From assembly GCF_933509905.1 (NCBI RefSeq), contig NZ_OW150024.1, positions 1,538,001 through 1,602,000 on the forward strand: a DNA stretch of 64,000 bases, in the 5' to 3' direction. The notes under the pieces are model-generated. The model made no database searches. It had not been told where the DNA came from and saw only the letters and a program-made list of their open reading frames with translations. Position 1 is the first letter of the stretch. Each line of letters begins with the position of its first letter. This document shows, one piece after another, positions 54,918-64,000 of the stretch. The DNA comes from Trichlorobacter ammonificans (GTDB taxonomy: Bacteria; Desulfobacterota; Desulfuromonadia; Geobacterales; Pseudopelobacteraceae). The translations under genes and the position numbers were made by a program.

Positions 54918-55676
54918 TTATTCAGCCAGATGACGCCGGAAGATCAGCACCGCCGCCAGGAAACAACTTACTGCGGCCACAGAGAGGTTCGCTCCGAAGA
55001 ACGGGGACAGGCTGCCCCCCACCAGGGCCTGTCGTGCCCCCTCGAAAAGTGCGGTGGTGGGCAACAGACGGATGAACGGTGCAACGGTCGCCGGGTAGGC
55101 AGAAAGCGGAAAAAACAGTCCGGACATGAAGATAAGCGGCATAATGAATACCGCCTCCACCCGCCCGATGGTCTCCGGCTTGTCCAGCAGGGTGCCGCAG
55201 ATGACCCCGGCGCAGGAAAAAAGTACCGAACCCGGAATCAGGAAGAGCAGGTAGGCGGCAAGACGGTCCGGGGCGAACCTGAAGGGAGTGATGACCAAGA
55301 TGACCAGGGCCACCATCAGTCCCTTGAGCAGGCCGTGGGAAAAACCGGACAGTATCTTGGCAATGACGATTTCGGAAACCGATATCGGTGTCACCCGATA
55401 GGATTCGATGGTGTACTGCACCCGGCGGTGGAACCAGAGACTCCAGACACTTTCGTTGTAGGCGGCGCTGACTGCCGTCATGGTGATCAGGCCGGGAGCG
55501 ATGAAAAGTCCATAGGGGATTCCCTCCACCGGCCCGATGTAACCCTGCATGCCGATACCGAAGGCCAGGTAGATGGTTAACGGATAGGCCACCACCGCCA
55601 CCATCTCCGACAGAATGCTGCGCCGCAGGACCAGCAGGTCCCGGCGCCAGATGGCCAGAGTTCCCCGTAGATTCAA
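54918..55676 (-). CDS. ABC-2 permease, NodJ-like
   Basis: This 252-residue permease has about six helices (for example IYLAFGIGMQGYIG near 35, LFLIPGSVLFSCAGVICG, FIMPLIFMSGLFFPLSAYP) and the ABC-2 pattern of NodJ/DrrB exporters. It begins with TTG, which overlaps the ATPase stop by 4 bases; GGAGG lies 7 bases before it, so the rare start is well supported. It pairs with the ATPase at 55673. Substrate unknown; NodJ exports lipo-oligosaccharides, others drugs or polysaccharide. Confidence 0.9.
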   Translation of the reverse strand: MNLRGTLAIWRRDLLVLRRSILSEMVAVVAYPLTIYLAFGIGMQGYIGPVEGIPYGLFIAPGLITMTAVSAAYNESVWSLWFHRRVQYTIESYRVTPISVSEIVIAKILSGFSHGLLKGLMVALVILVITPFRFAPDRLAAYLLFLIPGSVLFSCAGVICGTLLDKPETIGRVEAVFIMPLIFMSGLFFPLSAYPATVAPFIRLLPTTALFEGARQALVGGSLSPFFGANLSVAAVSCFLAAVLIFRRHLAE

Positions 55677-56644
55677 TCGCGCACCTCCGCCCCGGTGAGA
55701 CTGATGAAGACTTCTTCCAAAGTTCGCTCACGCAGGGAGATACGGCGCACCGGAGTCCCCCCCAGGGCGGATACCACTTCCGCAAGACACTCCCATTGCC
55801 CGAGACGGACGGTGAGCAGATTGCCCGACAACGACAGCTCCTCAAGACAGGGCAGGGTCCGCAGGATATCCGCACATCGCTGCGCCCCCTGCGCATGCAC
55901 ACATTCGATTTCATAGGTAGCGCCGCCGGAGAGGCGTGCCTTCAGCTCGGTACTGCTTCCCAGGGCAATCAGTCTGCCGTGATCCATGATGGCGATACGC
56001 TCGCAGAGCTGCTCCGCCTCCTCAAGGTAGTGGGTGGTCAGGAAGATCGTCATGTCGCCGGCCAGAGAGCGGATATACTCCCAGACCGCCCGACGCGACT
56101 GCGGGTCCAGGCCGGTGGTGGGCTCGTCAAGAAACAGTACGGCGGGATCATGGACCAGTGCCCTGGCCACCACCAGCCTGCGCTGCATGCCCCCGGAAAA
56201 GGTGTCGGGAAAATCATGTTGACGGGCGGCCAGCCCGAACAGTTCCAGCACCTCGTCGATCCGTTTTCTGGCCCGTTTCGGCTCCAGGGCATGCAGCCGC
56301 GCATGAAGCTCCAGATTTTCCCGGGCAGTCAGGTAACGATCGAGGCTGTTTTCCTGGGGAACCACGCCGATCTGCCGTCGAATCTCGCGGCCGCACCGCC
56401 CGATCGGCAGCCCGTTCACCAGGACTTCGCCGGAGTCGGGACGCATCAGGGTCGTCATAATCCGGATCAGGGTAGTCTTACCGGCACCGTTGGGCCCCAG
56501 CAGTGCAAAGATTTCCCCCCTGTTTACTTCCAGGGCAAAGGAGTCCAGCGCACGCACGTCACCGTAGCACTTGCTCACGTTCCGCACCGCCAGTGCGGGA
56601 CCGGAGTACGGGGTCGCCATCAGCGTCGCCTGCAGGGAGCTCAT
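55673..56644 (-). CDS. ABC transporter ATPase, NodI/DrrA-like
   Basis: This 323-residue ATPase has Walker A GPNGAGKTT, signature FSGGMQRRL, Walker B VLFLDEPTTGLDP and H-switch FLTTHYLEEAEQL, with the extended C-terminal domain of the DrrA group (about 235-323). Start ATG 56644 overlaps the kinase stop by 4 bases (ATGA), so the exporter is co-transcribed with the hybrid kinase upstream. A later ATG lies at 56620. Confidence 0.93.
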   Translation of the reverse strand: MSSLQATLMATPYSGPALAVRNVSKCYGDVRALDSFALEVNRGEIFALLGPNGAGKTTLIRIMTTLMRPDSGEVLVNGLPIGRCGREIRRQIGVVPQENSLDRYLTARENLELHARLHALEPKRARKRIDEVLELFGLAARQHDFPDTFSGGMQRRLVVARALVHDPAVLFLDEPTTGLDPQSRRAVWEYIRSLAGDMTIFLTTHYLEEAEQLCERIAIMDHGRLIALGSSTELKARLSGGATYEIECVHAQGAQRCADILRTLPCLEELSLSGNLLTVRLGQWECLAEVVSALGGTPVRRISLRERTLEEVFISLTGAEVRD

Positions 56645-58983
56645 CCGGAGGACTTGAGGAGGGAGCTGGCGGCACAGACCGCTTCGATCTGCCGCAACAG
56701 TTCATCCATATCCACCGGCTTCGGCACGAAGCCGTTGATACCGGCGGCGAGAAAGGCCTCCCGGTCCCTGGAAAAGGCGTGGGCCGTTATGGCGATGATC
56801 GGAATCTGCGGATTGATTTCCGGGCGCTCGCCGGAGCGGATGATCCGTGCCGCCCTGCTGCCGTCGATGTCGGGCATGGAAATGTCGGTCAACACGATGT
56901 CGAAACTGCCGTTAGCAAGCGCTTCAAGCAACCGGCTGCCGTTCTCCACCACGGTCACCCGGTGTCCCTTTCCTTCCAGCAGGGAGCACATCATTGACCT
57001 GCCCAACTGATCGTCATCGGCAAGCAGGATGCTACGCGGCGTGACGACGCGGCCATGTTGCCGCTCGTTCTGCTCGGGCGCTTCGCAGACCGTAGCCGGT
57101 AATGCAACGCGAAACTCTGACCCCTGCTCCGGCACGCTGAAGACCGTGATGCTGCCTCCCATCAGGTCGGCCAGACGACGGGAGATGGCCAACCCCAACC
57201 CTGTTCCGGAAAAATGGCGGGAACCGAAACTTTCCAACTGCCGAAAGCTCTCGAAAATCTTCTCCTGATCCTCAACCGGAATGCCGATACCGGTATCGCG
57301 GACCGTGATCTCCAGGGTCGGCAGCGCGCTGTCGTCATGCTCATGACAATGTCGGCAGCATATCTCCAGCGAAATCGTCCCCTTGCGAGTGAACTTGATG
57401 GCGTTGGACAGCAGGTTGGTGATGATCTGGGAAATGCGGAGCTGATCGCCGTCGATATACTCCGGCAGGTCGGAAGCAAGAGTGATGGCGAGCGTCAGAC
57501 CCTTCCGGCGGGCGGCGGGGGCAAATATCCTGACCAGCTGCTTGGCGGTGGCAGCGACAGAAAACGGCTTGCTGACCAGTTCGAGCCTGCCGGACTCCAC
57601 CTTGGAAAAATCCAGCACATCGTTGATGACCTGCAACAACATCCGGGAAGCAGCCCGGCAATCGTTCAGGTACTGCTGCTGTTTACGGCCGAGAGGAGTC
57701 TGTGCCAGCAGCTCCAGGTTGCCGGTCAATGCCCCCAGGGGGGTGCGGATTTCATGGCTCATGGTGGCCAGGAAGTTCGATTTTGCCTCATTGGCCGCCT
57801 CGGCGGCATTACGGGCCTGGCGCAGCTCCTGTTCCGTCTGTTTCAGCGGCGTCAGGTCGATATCCACGCAGAACAGCTCCGGCTCACGGCCCGGCGGCTG
57901 GATCAGGGCGTGACTGGAATAGACCGATACCAACGTTCCGTCCTTGCGCATCAGTTGCAGCTCTCCGGCGGGAATCGGCCGGCCGGTCTCCCCCATCACG
58001 ACCATTTCGCTCAACACCTGCTCCCGCATCACGGGGGGGATGATCAGGTTGAGCAGGCTTTTGCCGATGGCCTCTTCCGGCGTGTAGCCGTAGAGCTGCT
58101 CCGATGCCCTGTTCCAGTAGGTGGTGGTGCCGTCGAGCCGGTAGCCCTGCACGGCGATGTTGGGGGTCATGTCCATGAGGAAGCGGAAGCGGTTTTCACT
58201 TTCGATCAGCCGTTCCTCCATCTTTCTGCGTTCGGTGATGTCGTGGACAATGATGATGAGCAGAGACGTGTTGGCTGTTGTGACGGGACTGCAGAAGGTT
58301 TCAACGTCACGGATCGAGCCGTCCGCCAGCCGGTGCTGAAAGAAGCAGTGATTGTTTTCCTTGGCCAGGGCCCGGTCTACGGCTTCCCGCACATCATTCC
58401 GGGATGCCGCGACGATGTCGCAGAGGTGCTTTCGCTTCATGTCCTCCCGGGACCAGCCATAGAAGCCGCACGCTGCCGGATTGGCATCGACGATCGCCCC
58501 GTCGGCGGTATCCACCACCAGCATGACCGATTGGTTGTACTCGAAAAAACTCCTGTTGCGCTCTTCGTTCTCCCGCAAGGCCCGGTTCACACGGCTGGAA
58601 CGGATGATAAAGGCGATCCGGTACGGCAGGACTCCCCACTTGATCGGCTTGGAAATAAAATCGGTAATCCCAACTTTGTAGGAGCGGGCAATGGTGGTCA
58701 GATCATCCAGGCCGGTCATCATCAGCACCGGAATGTCGGTACCAGAGGGGTGTTCGCGGATGGCCCGGCAGGTCTTGAAGCCATCCATTCCCGGCATCAT
58801 CACGTCGAGCAGGATCAGGTCGGGGACGTACCGGTCCAGCAGCGTCATGGCCTCCTCCCCGCTGGTGGCATCGGTCACTTCGAATCCAGCAGGCTCAAGT
58901 GTCGTGCGGGCAAACTCGCGGGTCAGCAGGTCATCGTCAACGACCAGAATCTTGTCGGCAGATGAAAGCAACTGGTCGCTCAT
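56641..58983 (-). CDS. hybrid sensor histidine kinase, REC-PAS-PAS-HisKA-HATPase-REC
   Basis: This 780-residue cytoplasmic protein has an N-terminal receiver (Asp60 in LILLDVMMPGMDG), two PAS domains (about 155-275 and 280-400), HisKA with the ATMSHEIRTPLGALTG box, HATPase with N and G boxes (DTGIGIP, GTGLGLAISRRLADLMGG) and a C-terminal receiver (DIVLTDISMPDIDGS). The order suits phosphorelay. AAAGGAG lies before ATG 58983; the frame is open 23 codons further up. Its stop overlaps the ABC ATPase gene, suggesting it controls or is controlled with that exporter. Confidence 0.92.
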   Translation of the reverse strand: MSDQLLSSADKILVVDDDLLTREFARTTLEPAGFEVTDATSGEEAMTLLDRYVPDLILLDVMMPGMDGFKTCRAIREHPSGTDIPVLMMTGLDDLTTIARSYKVGITDFISKPIKWGVLPYRIAFIIRSSRVNRALRENEERNRSFFEYNQSVMLVVDTADGAIVDANPAACGFYGWSREDMKRKHLCDIVAASRNDVREAVDRALAKENNHCFFQHRLADGSIRDVETFCSPVTTANTSLLIIIVHDITERRKMEERLIESENRFRFLMDMTPNIAVQGYRLDGTTTYWNRASEQLYGYTPEEAIGKSLLNLIIPPVMREQVLSEMVVMGETGRPIPAGELQLMRKDGTLVSVYSSHALIQPPGREPELFCVDIDLTPLKQTEQELRQARNAAEAANEAKSNFLATMSHEIRTPLGALTGNLELLAQTPLGRKQQQYLNDCRAASRMLLQVINDVLDFSKVESGRLELVSKPFSVAATAKQLVRIFAPAARRKGLTLAITLASDLPEYIDGDQLRISQIITNLLSNAIKFTRKGTISLEICCRHCHEHDDSALPTLEITVRDTGIGIPVEDQEKIFESFRQLESFGSRHFSGTGLGLAISRRLADLMGGSITVFSVPEQGSEFRVALPATVCEAPEQNERQHGRVVTPRSILLADDDQLGRSMMCSLLEGKGHRVTVVENGSRLLEALANGSFDIVLTDISMPDIDGSRAARIIRSGERPEINPQIPIIAITAHAFSRDREAFLAAGINGFVPKPVDMDELLRQIEAVCAASSLLKSSG

Positions 58984-59065
58984 GAGCTTCCCACTCCTTT
59001 CAGCATCCCGCTGCATAGCTCGCCCCGGCGCAGGATCAGCATGCTGGCTCACCCGCTTCTTCCAA

Positions 59066-61681
59066 CTACAACACTATCCTGAATTCAGCGCCACCGTCCC
59101 GGTTCCGGACGGTCAGGCGGCCACCCATGTTTTTCTCGATAATGATCTTGGACATGAACAGGCCGATGCCGGTCCCCTCCCCTTTTTTTCTGGTGGTGAA
59201 GTAGGGGTCGAATATTCGTGGCAGCACCTCCGGCGCTATGCCGCCGCCGTTGTCGCCGATGACCACCACCGAACGGCCGGCTTTATCACTGAAAATACGG
59301 ATGTCGATACAGGGCTCCGCCACGGCGCGTTCCAGCAGCACATCCTTTGCGTTGGTCAGGATGTTGAGTATGGCCTGGGTATATTCACCGGGATACCCGT
59401 CTGCCTGCACCTCGCACTCCTCTGTGCAGCGCACTTCTACGTTGTTGCTTTTCAGCACGGGCAGCATGAAGTTGAGGGAGCGACGGATCGCCTCGTTCAC
59501 CTGGAAGGTCTGGACGATTTTGTCATGACTGAAGAAGTTGCGGAAATCGTCGATGGTGCCGGACATCTGCTGCAAAAGCTGCATAGTGGTGGCAATATCC
59601 CGGTTCATGATGGTGGTGGTCAGGGTACCCGCCTTGAAGGAGAACTGCAGGTTCTGCACGATCAGTCCGATGTTGTTGAGGGGCTGGCGCCACTGGTGGG
59701 CGATGTTGTTGATCATCTCCCCCATGGCGGCCAGGCGCCCCTGTTGGATCAGCAGTTCATCCTTGTTGCGCAGTTCCTGAATCGCCTGATCGATACGCTG
59801 CTCAAGGGACTGGTTCAACTCTTCCAGCTGCTGCGACTTGACCAGCAGGGCCTCCTCCATCTGCTTCCGCTCGGTGATGTCGATACTGAAGCCCGCCAGC
59901 AGGGTCTGATCCTCAAAGATGATCGGAAACTTGTAACTTGTGTAGTAGCGGCCGCAAAAGATTTCCTCCTGCTGCACCGGCTGCCCTGCCCCGACGATCA
60001 TCCGGTCATCGGCCATGATCCGTTCCGCCACATCCCCCGGAAACAGCTCCCCCATGGCTTTTCCGATCATTTCTTCTCCCGGCATGCCGATCATCTGCTG
60101 GAAATTATCGCTGACCTCAAGCACACGGCTTCCGGTGGGGGTTACCTCCTTGATATAGGCGTAAACAGGTGAGTTTTTGACGAACAGGGAAAGAATCTCC
60201 CGGGTCACGTTCAACTGCTCCTCGGCACGCTTGCGTTTCACCACGTCCCAGGCCAGATTGGCCAGGTGCTGTACCAGGGACAGGTCGCGCACCGTGTAGT
60301 CGGTCGGTTTGTTGCCAACCCCCATCACGGCGACGATCCGGCTGGCCCGGAAAATGGGCACCACCAGCTCCCGCACCAGCGGAACATGTCCCTCCGGCAA
60401 TCCCCGGCGATGGGGGAGCGAGGCATAGTCGTTGTGGACCAACGGTTTTCTCTGCCGGATGCAGTCCGCCCAGACCCCGGCACGGTCCAACGCGTAATGC
60501 AGTTCCCGGACTTCGGTGCCGCAGGCGGTTTTCAGGGTATTGCTCGACCATGTCTGCAGGGAAAGGCTCTCCTGGTCGTCTTCGACAAAGTGGAAAAAAC
60601 CGATCCTGCTGTCGGTAAGGGCTTCGGTTTCGTCGATGATCTTGGTGAGCAGCTCATCAAGGGGATGCTCGTAGGCATAGTCGCTGATACGCAGGCGGGC
60701 CTGCAGCACCGCTTCGGCCTGCTTACGCTCGGTGATATCGGCAAAGGTGACCACCACGGCGTAGGGCGTGGATTCACCATGTCTGAACAGGGGGCCGGTA
60801 TTGACGGATATCCAGGTGAAGTCGCCGGAGTCGCGCACCACCTTCATGACAATGTTGGAACAGGGCTCGCCGGTTGCCAGGGTCTGCATGGAGGGATGCT
60901 CACTGCCCGGAAAGGGCCTGCCGTCCTCGCGGAAGGTTTTCCAGTCGTAACTGGTTGCATCAAGGCCGATCGCCCGGCTGACGCTGAGTCCGAACACCCG
61001 TTCAGCGGTTTCGTTCCAGGTGATGATGGTGCCGTTGCGTTCCTGCTGGATAACACCGATTTTGGCAGCCATAACCAGTTTCCTGAAGCGCTCCTCGCTC
61101 TCCTGCAGCTTGATCTCGTCGTTTTTGCGCTCGTGGATGTCGGTGAGCGCGATCCGGTATTCGCCGCACGCCGACAGGCCGGCCTGCAGATGCGCCCAGA
61201 AGGGGGCGCATTCCTCGCCGCAGAGCAGGCGGATCTCACAGCTTTGTGGCGCCATGCTGTCGTCAAGCTGGGTGTGGTGGTGGGAAAAGGTGGTGATGTC
61301 GTCGGGGTGAATGAACAGGCGGAAGTCACAACCGAGCAGGTCGTTTTTTTCCCTGCCGAGCAGGACGGCGGCCGTCAGGTTGACATCCTGTATCAGCCCC
61401 GTGGGGCTGAGCGTGAAGTACCCCACCGGCGCCCGGTCGTACAGCTCGAAATAGCGCTTCCGGGACAGCTCCAGATCATGCTGGATGCGCAGCAGCTCGG
61501 CATTCTGTGCTTTCAGCTCGGCTTCCCGTGCCTCAAGCTCCCTCAACAGTTGCCGGGTAGTGTCCGGCGTTGGGGACACGGAAGACGCGACGCCATCGAC
61601 AAATTCCGGCCTGCCGCAGGGTGGCGGATTGCTCTCGGCTGACGCTGCAGTAACGGAGGTTCGAGAGTCTGGCTCGCTCAT
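59066..61681 (-). CDS. multi-PAS/GAF sensor histidine kinase
   Basis: This 871-residue kinase has no membrane helix. PAS domains lie at about 60-185 and 190-310, followed by a GAF-type domain (about 330-480, with YALDRAGVWADCIRQ and PVRELVVPIFR-like region), another PAS (500-620) and a coiled coil. The phosphoacceptor box is AMGEMINNIAHQWRQPLNN, and the HATPase has IGDNGGGI and GTGIGLFMSK. This HQWRQPLN form is common in Geobacter. Start 61681 follows GTGGAG; 82 bases separate it from the hybrid kinase, with which it may form a relay. Confidence 0.92.
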   Translation of the reverse strand: MSEPDSRTSVTAASAESNPPPCGRPEFVDGVASSVSPTPDTTRQLLRELEAREAELKAQNAELLRIQHDLELSRKRYFELYDRAPVGYFTLSPTGLIQDVNLTAAVLLGREKNDLLGCDFRLFIHPDDITTFSHHHTQLDDSMAPQSCEIRLLCGEECAPFWAHLQAGLSACGEYRIALTDIHERKNDEIKLQESEERFRKLVMAAKIGVIQQERNGTIITWNETAERVFGLSVSRAIGLDATSYDWKTFREDGRPFPGSEHPSMQTLATGEPCSNIVMKVVRDSGDFTWISVNTGPLFRHGESTPYAVVVTFADITERKQAEAVLQARLRISDYAYEHPLDELLTKIIDETEALTDSRIGFFHFVEDDQESLSLQTWSSNTLKTACGTEVRELHYALDRAGVWADCIRQRKPLVHNDYASLPHRRGLPEGHVPLVRELVVPIFRASRIVAVMGVGNKPTDYTVRDLSLVQHLANLAWDVVKRKRAEEQLNVTREILSLFVKNSPVYAYIKEVTPTGSRVLEVSDNFQQMIGMPGEEMIGKAMGELFPGDVAERIMADDRMIVGAGQPVQQEEIFCGRYYTSYKFPIIFEDQTLLAGFSIDITERKQMEEALLVKSQQLEELNQSLEQRIDQAIQELRNKDELLIQQGRLAAMGEMINNIAHQWRQPLNNIGLIVQNLQFSFKAGTLTTTIMNRDIATTMQLLQQMSGTIDDFRNFFSHDKIVQTFQVNEAIRRSLNFMLPVLKSNNVEVRCTEECEVQADGYPGEYTQAILNILTNAKDVLLERAVAEPCIDIRIFSDKAGRSVVVIGDNGGGIAPEVLPRIFDPYFTTRKKGEGTGIGLFMSKIIIEKNMGGRLTVRNRDGGAEFRIVL

Positions 61682-61859
61682 GTACGTGCACTCCACCCCG
61701 GGAATACCGGGGCATGCCGTGGAACCGGTGTGCATTCCCGCACCGGCACGACGCCTCCCGTTTCCGGCGGGCCGTGCTGTCGGGAACAATGCTCTGTCTC
61801 CGGCGCGATTCGTGCCTAACTTGTTATTAATACCACCAAACCGGAACACTGCAAGTGCG

Positions 61860-62930
61860 TCAGGAATAAATTTCCTCCCTGATCACATCGAGGTAGGCTT
61901 TACCGAACCGTAAATCCGGTTCGAGATAGTTCCCCTCCGCCCATTCATTCCAGGATTTGATAAAAACAACGGCCTGATCGTCCGGAACGCGGGCCGTCAG
62001 GTCCAGTGCTCGTCTCAGTTGGATCCTGAACAGCTCCGGGCTGGAATCATGCAGTACCAACCCGTTCTTCCCGCTGCGGGGAGTATTGTCCCAGTTGGGG
62101 ATAAGGCAGGGGTACAGGGCGGCATCGCCTCCGGCATCGGGAAGCATGTCCAGCATGACGTCGCCGTAGCGGTAGACCGTCGGCTTGCCGGTCCTTTCCT
62201 GATAGAGGTGACGAAGTTTTCTGAACGGCGACCGCCAGGAAACGTACCCGGCGGAACGCAGGGGGGGAAGATACTGCATCACGGCGGCATCAAAGCCGTG
62301 CCGACGAAAATCCCAGGTGCGCCTGCCGTGGATGGTGGCCACCAGGTGCAGTCCCGGCAGACCGGATTCCCGGGCCAACTGCTGCCAGAAGCGGGTGAAC
62401 CCGAGGGGGTCCGGGATGTCTCCGGGGCGGTAGACGACAAACAGCGGCTTTCCGTCAACCTTCAGGTAACGATTGTCGCGAAAGAGTGGCAGCAGCTCAC
62501 GGAAGTGTGCCCGGTAATCGGCTTCTCCCGGATAGGTCTGCTCGATCAGGATTTTGTTGGGGCTGCCGTGCCAGATACCGGTCCAGGTCTGGTTGGCCCA
62601 ACAGAGGCAAAACGGATAGTCGGGCTCTCCCGACCGCACCACCTCATTGAGCGGTCGTTCCAGAATCCGCTTGCCCGCAAACCAGTAATGATAATAGCAG
62701 AATGCCTCGATACCGGTGTCCCGTGCCATCACGGCCTGGGCGACGCGCGTTTCCGGCACCCGCAGGTCGTAGTACCCCAGGTCTGCCGGCACATGGGGCT
62801 GGTAGTGTCCGGGAAACAGGGGCCGGGCCTTGCCGGTGTTGGTCCACTCGGTGAATCCCGTGCCCCACCAGCGGTCATTTTCCGGAATGGGGTGGTACTG
62901 GGGCAGATAAAACGCAATCAGTCGAGCCAT
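61860..62930 (-). CDS. WbsX-like GH99-related glycan protein
   Basis: This 356-residue protein begins [23 protein letters not shown] and has [30 protein letters not shown]-type features: a WWGTGFTEW core, [16 protein letters not shown], and near the end [17 protein letters not shown]. These are the marks of the WbsX family (glycoside hydrolase 99-like), found in O-antigen and capsule clusters. The reaction is unsettled: an endo-hydrolase or a transferase. It overlaps the upstream glycosyltransferase by 56 bases, so they are one operon. Confidence 0.9.
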   Translation of the reverse strand: [356 protein letters not shown]

Positions 62931-64000
62931 AGGGTTCCCTGCCTTTCCCAGAATATGCGATCAGCGACTGTGCTTTCCGGGCCAGCGTCGTCGCCATGAG
63001 CTTCAGGACCTCCACGGTGAAGGACGGCTTGAGCACCAGGCGCGCCAGCAGATCAACCTTTTCCCCGGCCTTGTAGAAGCCGTCGAAGAACTGCAGACTG
63101 CCCCGGATATCCTGCAGGCTGCCGGCGTCGGCGATTTCGGCGCTGTCTTCGTCACGCAGAATGGACGGTTCCGGCAGCCTGGCCGGCGCATGATGCAGGC
63201 GCCCGGCAACTTCGAATAACCGCTCAAGGTTGCCGGCAACCTGCTCCCGCGAGTAGAGCGCGAGATATTCCTGCCTGATCTCGGCGGCAATCCGCGTTCT
63301 GACCCCGGGATGCTCGATCAGGTACGCAAGCCGCTCCAGATAGGCCTCCTCGGTCTCCGGCTGTCCCACGTACCGTCGGTAGAGACCGGCTTCAAGAAAG
63401 TTCAGGCTGTTGAAGATGCTGACCTTCCCGTACTTGTAAAGAGGACAGGCCATGCCGATCAGGGTTGCATACAGGGTGGCGCCCAGCGACGGCTGCGGCA
63501 GCGCATCCAGGCAGATATCGGCTGCCCGGTAGTAATCGGCCGGATCCTCCAGGTACCCCAGATAGTTGATCCGCTCCGTATCCAGCGGGTAGCGCTCATC
63601 GCGGGAGGTGCCGATGACGTAGATCCGCGCCCGGCTGAACCGCTCCAGGATTCTGTGGGCAGTGACATGGAAGTTGTACCGGTCATTGGGAATGAACTTC
63701 TCGGCGGTACCGACGGTGATCAGGCAGACGCAGTCGGCCGGAATGCCCAGCCGCTCCCGGGCCCGCGCCTTGTCCGCTGCCGTGGCCGCCGGTCCCAGGT
63801 CTTCCAGCTGTGTAAAGGGAAAACAGTGAACCTGCCGTACCGGCCGGTTCATCTGCGTGAAGCGTGTATGAAATGCCGAGTGGGCAACCACCAGGTCGGC
63901 AACGGAGGCCCCCAGCCAGAACCAGGAATGGGCGTGGTTTTCAAGGACTACCGGCGGATTCTCGGCAGTGGCCAGGGCAATAACCGGTACGGCGTCCCAG
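62875..64000 (-). CDS. glycosyltransferase, GT4-like (5' end beyond window)
   Basis: This C-terminal part of a glycosyltransferase, at least 375 residues, is cut by the window edge. A GT-B type donor domain is visible: CLITVGTAEKFIPNDRYNFH, then LGYLEDPADYYRAADICLDALPQPSLGATLYATLIGMACP, where the acidic site of GT4 enzymes is expected. The frame is open without interruption to 64000, so a GTG at 63891 is probably internal. It sits in a surface-polysaccharide cluster with WbsX downstream. Confidence 0.82.
   Translation of the reverse strand, partial: WDAVPVIALATAENPPVVLENHAHSWFWLGASVADLVVAHSAFHTRFTQMNRPVRQVHCFPFTQLEDLGPAATAADKARARERLGIPADCVCLITVGTAEKFIPNDRYNFHVTAHRILERFSRARIYVIGTSRDERYPLDTERINYLGYLEDPADYYRAADICLDALPQPSLGATLYATLIGMACPLYKYGKVSIFNSLNFLEAGLYRRYVGQPETEEAYLERLAYLIEHPGVRTRIAAEIRQEYLALYSREQVAGNLERLFEVAGRLHHAPARLPEPSILRDEDSAEIADAGSLQDIRGSLQFFDGFYKAGEKVDLLARLVLKPSFTVEVLKLMATTLARKAQSLIAYSGKGREPYGSTDCVLSAPVPPHSGK

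Noticed and set aside
57214-58965. 583-codon plus-strand ORF
   Set aside because: Antisense shadow of the hybrid kinase.

Overview
The window looks like chromosomal DNA of a high-G+C deltaproteobacterium of the Geobacter/Trichlorobacter/Pelobacter propionicus type. This is an inference from three things: the order yicC-gmk-rpoZ-rel-ridA-(rpmB), an atypical type II secretion locus that mixes PilM/N/O-like and GspD/E/F/G-like proteins, and large PAS/GAF kinases carrying an NIAHQWRQPLN phosphoacceptor box. No rRNA, CRISPR array or replication origin was seen.

Layout. 0.1-2.8 kb: a RhuM-family gene overlapping a type I methyltransferase (hsdM), with no hsdS or hsdR beside them, ending at an OleB-like alpha/beta hydrolase. 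3.7-9.4 kb, minus strand: two CheY-like regulators, a NarL/NarX-type two-component pair, and an ABC exporter whose ATPase and permease genes flank a TPR-like gene. 9.6-11.1 kb: pgi. 11.1-20.4 kb: an accessory segment. A decayed vapB copy and an intact vapBC locus share about 265 bp of direct repeat, and between them lie two beta-lactamase-fold lipoproteins and a REP-associated (RAYT) transposase element with perfect 13-bp terminal inverted repeats. After vapBC come two tandem terminators and then an AAA-ATPase/subtilase pair that matches the IetAS toxin-antitoxin/antiphage type. 20.5-23.5 kb, minus strand: ruvB, a DnaA/Hda-like ATPase and a J-domain/leucine-rich-repeat protein in one overlapping operon.

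23.6-37.7 kb is core genome: hrpB, a PHP-phosphoesterase/APH-kinase fusion, a class II photolyase, a HAD phosphatase, a flavoprotein reductase, yicC, gmk, rpoZ, rel, ridA, rpmB, a DUF218 protein and thrC. 37.8-41.5 kb is a small tRNA-Gly(CCC) island. A tyrosine integrase abuts the tRNA and is truncated by an IS481-family element. A second decayed integrase tail and three small secreted or membrane proteins follow.

41.8-53.8 kb holds a PAS-GGDEF-EAL c-di-GMP protein, two tiny genes, and an eleven-gene minus-strand operon for the atypical type II secretion system headed by a STAS-domain gene. Its ATPase carries an MshEN-like N-terminus, so c-di-GMP control is plausible. 54.0-61.7 kb, minus strand: a DUF2156 protein, a NodI/NodJ-like ABC exporter and two large sensor kinases. 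61.9-64 kb is the edge of a surface-polysaccharide locus (a WbsX-like protein and a glycosyltransferase cut by the window end).

The most interesting parts are the 11.1-20.4 kb accessory segment (the IetAS-like pair plus the duplicated vapB module), the tRNA-Gly island, and three unusual arrangements: J-domain/LRR with Hda and RuvB, the PHP-APH fusion, and the STAS-headed secretion operon. I did not find a clearly undescribed system. The IetAS-like locus matches a known class, so its novelty would lie in its divergence and setting.
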